Shown here: positions 9,394 to 17,029 of the stretch, in pieces
Layout: each line of letters starts with the position of its first letter
Numbering within the stretch: position 1 is the first letter of the stretch
NCBI GenBank assembly: GCA_018648945.1
Contig: JABGQJ010000015.1
Location: forward strand, 1-26,625
Length of the DNA: 26,625 nucleotides
Origin: Victivallales bacterium
GTDB lineage: Bacteria > Verrucomicrobiota > Lentisphaeria > Oligosphaerales > Lenti-02
Reading direction: 5' to 3'
Position numbers and translations under genes: made by a program
The notes under the pieces: model-generated
Seen by the model: the letters and a program-made list of their open reading frames with translations, nothing else
Told to the model about the DNA's origin: nothing
Database searches by the model: none

Positions 9394-9402
9394 GAGGAAG
9401 GA
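9394..9402 (+). promoter_or_regulatory. Ribosome binding site deciding the start of the deacetylase-like gene
   Basis: GAGGAAGGA lies 9 bases before ATG 9412. The alternative GTG at 9358 overlaps the previous stop but has no comparable purine-rich site, so the internal ATG is preferred. Confidence 0.7.
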
Positions 9403-9411
9403 CATCGTGCC

Positions 9412-11166
9412 ATGGCAGCTGGAAACCGAAGTGTTCTGGTGATTCTCGACAGTGCCCGGGTCGCGGACCGCACCCGTGCTGCGCAGACCGTATTCCCCGC
9501 GCTCGACCATTTTGGCGTGGCCTACGAGGTGCTCGAGTGCCGTGACTACTGCACGCTGCCCACCGCCCACGTGAGCGAGCGTGCCGCCTATGTGCTGGCT
9601 CACGACGGCGCGGGAGCGGCCATGAAGCCAGCGCTCGCCGACGAACTGGCGGCGGCCGTGCGAGACGGCGCTGGCTTGCTGACCTTCGACCGGGAGATGG
9701 CGACCTGGCCCGAGGCCCTGCGGACGCTGCTTCCCAGCGGCGGCGTACCTGGCACCACAGACGTGCTCCGTTTTCCCGCCGCTCCGGACTTCATCACCTT
9801 CGGGCACGAGCAGGGCGAGGAAGTGCCGCTGACAGCCCCCCTTGCCACGCTGTCACTGCCGACCGATGACGGCGGCATCGTGCCGCTTGTCGCCGACGGG
9901 ATGGGGGCCTGCATCGTTGCCAGCATGCAGGTGGACAAAGGGCGGGTCGTCTTCTTCGGAGCCGGCGAGGAGCTGTACAGCGAAGAGGTCTTCGGCCACG
10001 TTCGCGGGCTGGATGGCCTCATGTGGCGTTCGCTTGTCTGGGTCGCGGCCAAACCATTCCCGATGCGTTCTGTTCCTCCCATGGTTTCGGCGCGTTTCGA
10101 TGACTGCAACGGCACCTATGGCTCGTTTGCCTACGTCGATGTGCTGAACCGGTACGGAATCAGCCCCAACGTCGGCCTGTTCATCGACGAACTGGGACCC
10201 ACGGACTGGGCCGCCGCAAAGCGGTTGTTCGACAAGGGCGGGGCCGATTTCTCCATGCACGCCTTCCGGGACGACTTCTACAAGGCCAGCCCGAAGTACC
10301 AGCCCTATGCCTTGCTTGCGGACAAGCCCGACCTGTCGGACGGTGGCCAGCACACCCTCTTCGAAGGGCTTTCCCTGGACCACATCAGCGGTCGCGACCT
10401 GGACGATGCTACCGTGAAGCGGAATTTCGCGCGCATGGACGCCACGTTCGCCCGCGCCGGGATCACGCCCGGGCGCATCCTCAATGCCCACTTCGGCGAG
10501 ATCGGCTGGCGCGCCGTGCCGGAGTTCCTGGCCCGTGGCGTGGACCTGCCCTGCAACAACAGTGTCGTGGGCCAGCTCTATGGCAACCAGCCCGTCTGGC
10601 GCCCCCGCCCCTACGATTGCCGAGGCACGAATGGGCGGCATGGGTTGGTGATCGATCACTGCCCACAGCACCCCGGCCTGACCATGGTGGGCATCAGTGC
10701 CGCGCACCTCGGCAGCACCCATATGCTCAGTGACATCCTGCACGGTAACACCCCGTTCCACGGCGAAGCGGCCCAGTCCCAACCCCGCCGCGCCGCAGAG
10801 CGCGGCATCGCGAACGTGCATCTCGGACTGGACAGTCTGGCCTACGGCAACATCATGGCGCATGAGGAACGCGTGGACGCGATCAGCCCGGCCGACTGGG
10901 AGACGATTGTGGCTGGCATCGTCAATGGCCTGGACGGCTGGGAGCCGCAATTCACCAGCCGGGAAGGCATCAGTGTGCTCTGCAGGAATCTGTTGAACTC
11001 CGCCTTGGTCCACGCACAGTGTGCCGACGGTCGCCTGCACTGCGAACTATGCGGTCAGACCGACGCCACTTCCCCCCTGACCATCTGGGAGAACGAAGGC
11101 GATCACTGTCGCCGCCGCACCATCGACGTCGAGTCCTTCGACGGGTTCACTGTGGTCGAGGCGTAA
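9412..11166 (+). CDS. Uncharacterised protein: amidotransferase-like N-terminus plus polysaccharide-deacetylase-like domain
   Basis: A protein of 584 residues with no signal peptide from the chosen start. I do not recognise a named family. Residues about 7-210 look like a class I glutamine-amidotransferase-like or beta-galactosidase-trimerisation-like fold (VLVILDSARV, then GRVVFFGAGEELY), without an obvious catalytic Cys. From about 224 a NodB-like pattern starts: SARFDDCNGTYGSFAYVDVL with Asp230/Asp231, then VGLFIDELG, MHAFRDD (His283) and ILNAHFGEIGW (His360). An acidic pair followed by spaced histidines is what a metal-dependent polysaccharide deacetylase needs, but I cannot prove the metal triad. 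ATG 9412 is chosen because GAGGAAGGA lies at 9394-9402; a GTG at 9358 overlapping the previous stop is possible but has no such site. It is probably co-transcribed with the propeller gene. Confidence 0.72.
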   Translation: MAAGNRSVLVILDSARVADRTRAAQTVFPALDHFGVAYEVLECRDYCTLPTAHVSERAAYVLAHDGAGAAMKPALADELAAAVRDGAGLLTFDREMATWPEALRTLLPSGGVPGTTDVLRFPAAPDFITFGHEQGEEVPLTAPLATLSLPTDDGGIVPLVADGMGACIVASMQVDKGRVVFFGAGEELYSEEVFGHVRGLDGLMWRSLVWVAAKPFPMRSVPPMVSARFDDCNGTYGSFAYVDVLNRYGISPNVGLFIDELGPTDWAAAKRLFDKGGADFSMHAFRDDFYKASPKYQPYALLADKPDLSDGGQHTLFEGLSLDHISGRDLDDATVKRNFARMDATFARAGITPGRILNAHFGEIGWRAVPEFLARGVDLPCNNSVVGQLYGNQPVWRPRPYDCRGTNGRHGLVIDHCPQHPGLTMVGISAAHLGSTHMLSDILHGNTPFHGEAAQSQPRRAAERGIANVHLGLDSLAYGNIMAHEERVDAISPADWETIVAGIVNGLDGWEPQFTSREGISVLCRNLLNSALVHAQCADGRLHCELCGQTDATSPLTIWENEGDHCRRRTIDVESFDGFTVVEA

Positions 11167-11267
11167 AGAAGCCCATCCCTGCTCTCGGAATCGCTTCTCT
11201 TCTCCGGGAATCGGCTCTGGTGGCATAGGTCGGTATTGCCTGACACCCAGACCGGTAACGTTCGCCA

Positions 11268-13019
11268 TCAGGCGAGCGGGATGCGGAGGGTGAAGGTGCT
11301 GCCTTGCCCGACCGTGCTTTCTACGCTGATCGTGCCACCGTGCAGCTCGGCGACGCGGCGCACGATGGCCAGGCCCAGGCCACTGCCTTCGGCGCGCTTC
11401 AAGGCGGCTTCGTCGCCCCGGTAGAAGCGCTCGAAGATGCGCTTGCGGTCGGCCTCGGGGATGCCGGGGCCGCTATCGCTCACGGAGAAGGAGGCATGGC
11501 CTTCCGCCAAGGTCAGGGAGACGCCGATGCGACCAGTTGCGGGGGTGTAGTGGATGGCGTTCTCCAGCAGGTTGCGGAGAGCGCTGGCGAGGTGGGAGCA
11601 GTCGCCCTGCACCGGGGCTTGGGCCGCGAGATCGATCTGGAGGTCCAGCCCTTTGGCGGCAGCCCAGGGGCGGCATGGGTCGATGGCGCCATGAGCGAGG
11701 TCGGCCAGGTCTGCGTGCTCCCATTGCGTCTCGCCGCCGGATTCCAGTTTGGAGAGTTCCAGCGTCTCGTTGACCAGGCCGGCCATGCGGCGGCTGTTGC
11801 GGGAGATGATATCGACGAATTCACGCAGGTCGGCAGGCAGTTCGTCGACCGCGCCCAGTAGCGTGTCCGCGCTTGACTCCACGATGGCGAGCGGTGTCCG
11901 AAGCTCATGGGACGCGTTGGCGACCAGTTCGCGACCCAAGGCGGCGGCTCGCCGGGCTTCGCTAATGTCGCGGAGGACGAGCACCGCCCCGCCACTGCTC
12001 CGGTCCGTCGGCACGGGTGTGCCCGCGATGCCGATGACGCGTTCCCCCCGGCGTTCGTCCCCCAGCGTTTCCTCGGCAGGAGTTTGGGAATCAAGCACCC
12101 GGCGGGCCAGTTGGCGCACGGGTTCCGGAAGGGTCAGGTCGGCCAGCGGGGTGTCGTTGGGGATCTCCGTGCCGAGCAGCTCGCCAGCCGCCTGGTTGGC
12201 AAACAGCGTGCGACCGTCGGCTTGCAGGGCGAGCACGCCATCGGCCATGGCCCCGACGATGGCGAGGGCCTGGTTTCTTTCCCGACGCAGGTCGCTCATG
12301 TTCTGGCGCAGGCTCTGCTGCATGGCACCCAAAGCCTCCGCCAAGCGCCCAATCTCACTGGCGCCGCCAACCATGGGGGCCTTGCTTTCCAGATTGCCGG
12401 TGGCGATTCGTTCGGCGAGGCTGGTCATCTGCTCGACGGGCCGGGCGATACGTCGGGAGACCATGACCGCAGCCAGGACGGCGGCTGCCATGGCCAGCAC
12501 GGTCGCCACGAGCAGCCATTGGCCCAGCTTGCGCATTTCTTCCCGAACCGGCTGGATTGGCAGCGCCAAGCGCACGGTTGCCGGTCCCACCGCCCCGAGG
12601 CGGGTACGGAGGCGAATGGCCACGGTGTCGCTCAATGGCTGGGCGCGTTCCAGCATCTTCCTGCGTTCATGACGGATGGCCGGGATGCAGTCCCGGCGGG
12701 CCATTGCCACGCATCGGGCACTCATGCTGTCGGCCATGATCGACCCATCCGGGGCGATCAGCGACACCCGGCCCTGGTAGTCGCCATTCAGCTCGTTGCA
12801 GAGCAGGTCCAACTGATCGTGGTCATCGCGCGCGGCAGCGACGACCAAGTCCTTGTGCAGGCGGGCGAGCTGGCGCTCGAACTGGGCAGTGGCCCGCGAG
12901 ACGTAGTTGCGCCGGGTGTTGATCAGCATCGGGCCAACAGCCAGAGCCAGGCAGACTGCCACCAGCGTCCCGCAGACGAGGGTCAGCTGCACGGCCAGAC
13001 GTCGCCTGGGGGCCTTCAT
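11268..13019 (-). CDS. Sensor histidine kinase, PhoR-like (TM-sensor-TM-HAMP-PAS-HisKA-HATPase)
   Basis: A membrane protein of 583 residues. The first transmembrane helix is at about 10-33 and a second at about 165-190, enclosing an extracytoplasmic sensor region of about 130 residues. A HAMP linker follows (about 190-240, RRIARPVEQMTSLAERI), then a PAS-like domain (about 255-350), then the dimerisation box NASHELRTPL with phospho-acceptor His371, and the ATP-binding domain with NLLENAIHYTP (N box), DSGPGIP (G1) and GSGLGLAIV (G2). All catalytic motifs are intact. It overlaps the upstream regulator gene by four bases (ATGA), so the pair is translationally coupled. The order regulator-kinase and the domain set match PhoB/PhoR, but no pst, phoU or phosphate gene is present here, so the signal is unknown. 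Confidence 0.93.
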   Translation of the reverse strand: MKAPRRRLAVQLTLVCGTLVAVCLALAVGPMLINTRRNYVSRATAQFERQLARLHKDLVVAAARDDHDQLDLLCNELNGDYQGRVSLIAPDGSIMADSMSARCVAMARRDCIPAIRHERRKMLERAQPLSDTVAIRLRTRLGAVGPATVRLALPIQPVREEMRKLGQWLLVATVLAMAAAVLAAVMVSRRIARPVEQMTSLAERIATGNLESKAPMVGGASEIGRLAEALGAMQQSLRQNMSDLRRERNQALAIVGAMADGVLALQADGRTLFANQAAGELLGTEIPNDTPLADLTLPEPVRQLARRVLDSQTPAEETLGDERRGERVIGIAGTPVPTDRSSGGAVLVLRDISEARRAAALGRELVANASHELRTPLAIVESSADTLLGAVDELPADLREFVDIISRNSRRMAGLVNETLELSKLESGGETQWEHADLADLAHGAIDPCRPWAAAKGLDLQIDLAAQAPVQGDCSHLASALRNLLENAIHYTPATGRIGVSLTLAEGHASFSVSDSGPGIPEADRKRIFERFYRGDEAALKRAEGSGLGLAIVRRVAELHGGTISVESTVGQGSTFTLRIPLA

Positions 13020-13726
13020 TCAGCGGCCTCGGGTGCCACGAATCGATAGCCGACGCCCCAGACGGTGGCGATGCGTTGCCCTTGGTCGCCGAGCTTGCGG
13101 CGAATCGTCCGGACATGGGCGTCGATGGTCCGCTCCTGCACGCTTCCCCCTGCTTCCAAGGCGTCGTCGCACAGGAGCTTGCGAGTCAGGACCCGGTCCG
13201 GGTTCTGAAGGAAGTGCAACAGCAGGCGGAACTCGGAGCGAGTGAACTTCACCAGTTCGCCATCGACCTCCACTTCACGGGTGGCAAGATTCAGCAGGAT
13301 CTTGCCGTCGCAGAGCCTGTCCTCGTCCGCCTCGGCAGCTGGAGTGACCGCCGCCGCGTGCCGCCGCAAGGTCCCCGCCACCCGCGCCAGCAGTTCGCGG
13401 ATGCGGAACGGCTTGGCGACGAAGTCCTCGGCCCCGAGATGGAGTGCTTCGACCACGGTCGCTTCATCGCCCAAAGCGCTGACGACGATGACCGGGGGAG
13501 GGTTATCCAGGCTTCGCAGGAAGTCCAGGCCGGAGCCGTCGGGCAGGCGCAGGTCCAGTAGAATCAGGTCGAAGACTCCGTTGGCGACCTGTTCGCCAGC
13601 CGCCGCCAGTCGACCCGCATGGGCCACTTCGTGCCCCTGGCGAGTGAGGTTGAACTGGAGAACCCGAGCCATGTCCGGTTCGTCCTCGACCACCAGGATG
13701 CGACGGGGGGCGGGATCGTTGTTCAT
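13016..13726 (-). CDS. Two-component response regulator, OmpR/PhoB family
   Basis: A protein of 236 residues: a receiver domain (about 8-122) with the acidic pocket VEDEPD, phospho-acceptor Asp58 in LILLDLRLPDG, the switch residue in VVSALGD and Lys in FVAKPF; then a winged-helix DNA-binding domain with FTRSEFRLLLHFL, RTIDAHVRTIRRKLG and VWGVGYRF. The cognate kinase follows with an ATGA overlap. Three in-frame ATGs exist, at 13771, 13750 and 13726. I chose 13726 because it starts just before the receiver fold and has AGAGG 8 bases upstream; the other two lack a clear site and would add a non-conserved tail. Target genes are not evident. Confidence 0.92.
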   Translation of the reverse strand: MNNDPAPRRILVVEDEPDMARVLQFNLTRQGHEVAHAGRLAAAGEQVANGVFDLILLDLRLPDGSGLDFLRSLDNPPPVIVVSALGDEATVVEALHLGAEDFVAKPFRIRELLARVAGTLRRHAAAVTPAAEADEDRLCDGKILLNLATREVEVDGELVKFTRSEFRLLLHFLQNPDRVLTRKLLCDDALEAGGSVQERTIDAHVRTIRRKLGDQGQRIATVWGVGYRFVAPEAAE

Positions 13727-13822
13727 GGGCCTGGCCTCTGGTGCTCGCATGCGTAGCTGGTCTATATGCATCTACCGTAGCCCGAAGCCTGTTCCCTGCA
13801 ACCGTGCGAGGTGGTAGTGGGC

Positions 13823-13840
13823 GCGGGCACTGCGGCCCGC
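13823..13840. promoter_or_regulatory. Small perfect inverted repeat in the regulator/proA divergent gap
   Basis: GCGGGC and GCCCGC form a 6-base perfect inverted repeat separated by six bases. It lies between the divergent regulator and proA genes. No run of T follows on either strand, so it is not a usual terminator. It may be an operator, or chance in GC-rich DNA. Confidence 0.25.
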
Positions 13841-13897
13841 TGACCGCATTTCTGCCGCCTCCTCACCCATTGACCGACGTGCGGGAGCGCCCATCGC

Positions 13898-13925
13898 TTG
13901 AAGCGCCCGTCCCATTTCCTATATT
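13898..13925 (+). promoter_or_regulatory. Candidate sigma-70-type promoter of proA
   Basis: TTGAAG at 13898-13903 and TATATT at 13920-13925 are spaced by 16 bases. Transcription from here would give a leader of about 50 bases before ATG 13981. The GGGAG ribosome site is at 13970-13974. The surrounding 13910-13950 stretch is clearly more AT-rich than the coding DNA. Confidence 0.5.
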
Positions 13926-13980
13926 CTGGATGTAAAACATGTTCTGCCAATAGTCCCATCCCTCGATCCGGGAGTCCACG

Positions 13981-15276
13981 ATGACCACTGCCGATCTGGC
14001 GCGCGCGGCCAAAGCTGCGTCGATTCCCTTGGCCGCCATCGATACCGATACCAAAAACCGAGCCCTGACCGCCATCGGCGAGGCCCTGGCGGCGCACGCC
14101 GACTCCATTCTGGCCGCCAATCGCGCCGACTTGGCGCGCGCGGCGGCGGAGAACTTGGCTGCCCCGTTGCTCAAGCGCCTGAAGTTCGACGAGGCGAAGC
14201 TGCAGGGCGTGATCGAGGGCATTGCCAGTCTCTCTCGGCTCGCCGATCCGGTGGGGGAGATGCTGGGAGCGACGGAATTGGACGAGGGTCTGGATTTGTA
14301 CCGGGTTAGCTGTCCCATCGGGGTCATCGGGGTCATCTTCGAGTCCCGCCCCGATGCCCTCGTGCAGATTTCCACCCTCTGCTTGAAGAGCGGCAACGCC
14401 GTTCTTCTCAAGGGCGGCAGCGAGGCCCTGGAGACCAATCGCGCGCTGGCGCAAGTGATCCGCGAGGCGAGCGTGGCGGCGGGAGTGCCCGACGGTTGGA
14501 TTCAGATCCTGGAGACCCGGGCCGACGTGACCGAAATGCTGAAGCTGGACGATTGCATCGACCTGATCGTCCCGCGCGGCTCGAATGAATTTGTCCGCTA
14601 CATCATGGATCACAGCAACATCGCCGTGCTGGGCCATGCGGATGGCATCTGCCATGTCTACGTGGATGCAGCAGCGGACCTGGCCATGGCGACTGCCGTC
14701 GCCACCGACTCCAAATGCCAGTACGTGGCCGTCTGCAACGCGGCGGAGACGCTGCTCGTGCACGAGGCGGTCGCCGCTGATTTCCTGCCCCAAGTGGCGG
14801 CGGCCCTGGCCGCGCAGAACGTCGAACTGCACGGTTGCGAACGCACCTGCGCCCTGATCGACGCGCAGCCCGCCACGGAAGAGGACTGGCAGACGGAGTA
14901 TCTCGACTACACGCTCGCCATCCGCGTTGTGGACGATATGGCTGCGGCAATCGACCATATCAACCAGTACGGATCGGGGCATACCGATGTGATCGTCACC
15001 GGCCGCGCAGAGGCAGCGGAGACCTTCATGAACCTGGTCGATTCGGGGAATGTCTTCTGGAACTGCAGCACCCGGTTCAGCGATGGCTTCCGCTATGGTC
15101 TCGGGGCCGAGGTCGGAATCAGTACCAACAAGATTCACGCCCGCGGCCCGGTTGGTCTTGAGGGGCTGATGATCTACAAGTGGAAACTGAAGGGCACGGG
15201 GCAGACGGTGGCCGACTACGCCGATGGCCGCCGTGCCTTCACGCACCGGCCCCTGGCGGGCGACTGCCGTGGGTGA
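13981..15276 (+). CDS. proA: Glutamate-5-semialdehyde dehydrogenase (gamma-glutamyl phosphate reductase)
   Basis: A protein of 431 residues, close to the usual 415-430. It reduces gamma-glutamyl phosphate with NADPH to glutamate-5-semialdehyde, the second step of proline synthesis. The catalytic Cys252 is in AVCNAAETLLVH, the ProA form of the aldehyde-dehydrogenase cysteine loop. Other family segments are GVIGVIFESRPDALVQ, LKGGSEALETN, LIVPRGSNEFVRYI and GLGAEVGISTNKIHARGPVGLEGL. ATG 13981 has GGGAG six bases upstream and a likely promoter at 13898-13925. proB is not adjacent. The fusion gene starts 12 bases after the stop, so proA may lead an operon that runs through rsmA to the Tol/Ton genes. 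Confidence 0.96.
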   Translation: MTTADLARAAKAASIPLAAIDTDTKNRALTAIGEALAAHADSILAANRADLARAAAENLAAPLLKRLKFDEAKLQGVIEGIASLSRLADPVGEMLGATELDEGLDLYRVSCPIGVIGVIFESRPDALVQISTLCLKSGNAVLLKGGSEALETNRALAQVIREASVAAGVPDGWIQILETRADVTEMLKLDDCIDLIVPRGSNEFVRYIMDHSNIAVLGHADGICHVYVDAAADLAMATAVATDSKCQYVAVCNAAETLLVHEAVAADFLPQVAAALAAQNVELHGCERTCALIDAQPATEEDWQTEYLDYTLAIRVVDDMAAAIDHINQYGSGHTDVIVTGRAEAAETFMNLVDSGNVFWNCSTRFSDGFRYGLGAEVGISTNKIHARGPVGLEGLMIYKWKLKGTGQTVADYADGRRAFTHRPLAGDCRG

Positions 15277-15288
15277 TGGTTCCGGAGC

Positions 15289-16920
15289 ATGACTGAAAGC
15301 AGCCAAGACAGCCCGTTCCGTGACTATGCCAGCTTCCTGCGGGAGAGGTATGGGGAGCCGGTGCATCGCGTGCCCCTCGATTTGGGCCTTTCCTGCCCCA
15401 ACCGCAACCCGGATGGTTCCGGTGGTTGCGCGTTCTGCGGGGAGTTGGGGGGGCGCGCTGCCCATCTGGGCGGCACCGAGTTGCCGCTGGGCGAGCAGGT
15501 GCGGCGCGGCGTCGCCTTTGCTCGCGAGCGCTATGGGGCTACGGCCTTCATGGCCTACTTCCAGGCCTTCACTTCCACCAATGCGCCGGTCGGCAGGCTT
15601 CGGGAACTCTTCGCGGAGGCGCTCGCTGCCGGCGAGTTCCGGGGCATAACCGTGGCGACCCGTCCGGATTGCCTGCCCGAGGAGACGCTCGATCTGCTGA
15701 GCGAGCTGGCCGAGTCCCACGACGTCTGGGTCGAACTGGGTGTGCAGACGGTACATGACCAGACGCTCCAGGCCATCCGGCGCGGGCACGATGCCGCCTG
15801 TTCGGAGCGCGCGGTTCGGGCCTTGGCCGCGCGCGGTTTGCCCGTGGTCCCCCACATCATTCTCGGCTTGCCCGGCGAGGATGCCGAGAAATACCGCGAG
15901 ACGGCTCGCCGACTCGCTGGCTGGCCCTGCTCGGGCATCAAGGTCCACAATCTGCACATCGTGCAGGGGACCGAACTGGCCAAGGCATGGCGGGCTGGAC
16001 GCGTACGCGTGCTGGACGAGCACCAGTACGCCGAAGCCCTGATCGACGTGCTCCGGCGGATTCCTCCGAAGTGGCCCGTGCTGCGTCTGGCCAGCGATAC
16101 GCCGCCCCAGTCTCTCCTGGCCCCCAAGTGGTGGCTTGGCAAGGGGCAATTCCGCCAGTACGTCGTGCAGCGGATGGAGGAGAAGGGCTGGCGGCAAGGC
16201 GATTTGCTGACCCCCAAGCCCGTTCTCCCCTCGGCGGATCGCGAGGTCGGCAAGACGCAGCAGATGTTGCCGCCCATCGATCATGGCCCACCGGTGCCTC
16301 GGGTCAACGTGGCCACGCCCCTGCTGGCCGCCGTGCGCTTGCCGGAGGTCGTGCCCGGCAAGTCGTTGGCGGTACTGGATGTGGGGTTTGGGCTGGACAC
16401 GCTGCTGGTGGATGCCCTACCCGAACTGCTGGCGCTTGCCGCGGATCGCCTGCGCCTCGCCGGATTCGGCTGGGATCGGTCCCTGATCGCCGTTCTGCGG
16501 CGGCGGAACCCGGAATTCGGTCAACAGTTGGCGATCCTCGGCGCCGGGCTGGACCTCAGCACTCCCCAGGGCTCCGCTGCCGTCCATTGGGGCGACCCCC
16601 GGCGCAACATCTTCCGCGTGCGAGGGAAGGCGCGTGTGATTCTCGTGGAACCCCGGTCGGTCGAAGCGAATGTCATGCTCTTCTCCATCGATTTCCTGCG
16701 TCGGCTCACTCGTCTTCTGTCGAGCAACGGCGTGCTCCTTGCCACCGCCACCAACGCGTCCTTCCGCGGGGCTCTCCTGCGCCTCGGTCTGACCGTCGGC
16801 ACCGCCGACCCCGCGCAGGTCCCCGGGGGCGGGACGGTTGCCTCCTGGGATGCCGACCAGAGGCCTGAGAATCCGTATCTGCACGGAAACCCTCTCGTGC
16901 GCGCCCTACCGCGACCTTGA
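15289..16920 (+). CDS. Fusion of TIGR01212/YtqA-type radical SAM enzyme with MnmC-like methyltransferase (C-terminus apparently frameshifted)
   Basis: As read, 543 residues. Residues about 1-310 are a TIGR01212-family (YhcC/YtqA) radical SAM enzyme: the wide-spaced cluster motif C-x10-C-x2-C in LSCPNRNPDGSGGCAFC, then FQAFTSTNAP, TRPDCLPEE, ELGVQTVHDQTLQAIRRGHD and HIILGLPGED. Residues about 354-530 resemble the MnmC/COG4121 methyltransferase: VLDVGFGLDTLL as the SAM loop (GLD where GLG or GTG is usual), WGDPRRNIF, ILVEP in place of the common LDPF, LLSSNGVLLATATNASFRGALL and GGGTVASW. B. subtilis YtqA (MnmL) is linked to removing the carboxymethyl group from cmnm5s2U34, and MnmC2/YtqB-type enzymes methylate the product. 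I therefore infer two successive tRNA wobble steps in one chain. The frame stops early with a non-family tail; see the continuation at 16838-17029. ATG 15289 has no strong ribosome site but lies 12 bases after proA. Confidence 0.85.
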   Translation: MTESSQDSPFRDYASFLRERYGEPVHRVPLDLGLSCPNRNPDGSGGCAFCGELGGRAAHLGGTELPLGEQVRRGVAFARERYGATAFMAYFQAFTSTNAPVGRLRELFAEALAAGEFRGITVATRPDCLPEETLDLLSELAESHDVWVELGVQTVHDQTLQAIRRGHDAACSERAVRALAARGLPVVPHIILGLPGEDAEKYRETARRLAGWPCSGIKVHNLHIVQGTELAKAWRAGRVRVLDEHQYAEALIDVLRRIPPKWPVLRLASDTPPQSLLAPKWWLGKGQFRQYVVQRMEEKGWRQGDLLTPKPVLPSADREVGKTQQMLPPIDHGPPVPRVNVATPLLAAVRLPEVVPGKSLAVLDVGFGLDTLLVDALPELLALAADRLRLAGFGWDRSLIAVLRRRNPEFGQQLAILGAGLDLSTPQGSAAVHWGDPRRNIFRVRGKARVILVEPRSVEANVMLFSIDFLRRLTRLLSSNGVLLATATNASFRGALLRLGLTVGTADPAQVPGGGTVASWDADQRPENPYLHGNPLVRALPRP

Positions 16921-17029
16921 TCTGAGGTGGTCCCGCAAACGCATCCTCCGCCATCGCGACGCCGTGCTTCAGCGCATGCGTCGGTGCGCCGAGCGCCATG
17001 CACAGCTCCCCGCCGCGCAGACACCATGA
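16838..17029 (+). other. Apparent +1-frame continuation of the methyltransferase C-terminus, ending over the rsmA start
   Basis: In the frame one base ahead, the DNA is open from at least 16838 and encodes APYRDLDLRW followed by SRKRILRHRDAVLQRM, then TGA at 17027-17029. MnmC-like methyltransferases of cyanobacteria and others typically end with a PYRDP-x-L segment and an arginine-rich I-L-x-R-R helix soon after the GTVAS strand. The gene's own frame stops before this, at 16918-16920, after a tail unlike the family. Removing one base between about 16838 and 16905 would give a 579-residue protein whose stop overlaps the rsmA ATG as ATGA, the junction style used throughout this window. Possible causes are a sequencing indel, a real mutation or a +1 frameshift. 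Confidence 0.65.

Noticed and set aside
9853..11040. 395-codon minus-strand frame opposite the deacetylase-like gene
   Set aside because: The plus-strand frame has a ribosome site, follows the propeller gene closely and carries structured motifs. The antisense frame has neither.
11167..11267. Possible terminator hairpin (AGAAGC/GCTTCT) between convergent genes
   Set aside because: The loop is about 20 bases, the stem only six pairs and no T-run follows. Not convincing as an intrinsic terminator.
13762..16284. Very long open frame (840 codons) on the minus strand opposite proA and the radical SAM domain
   Set aside because: Shadow of GC-rich coding DNA. The plus-strand proteins have clear family motifs over the same bases, and the minus translation has no recognisable domain.
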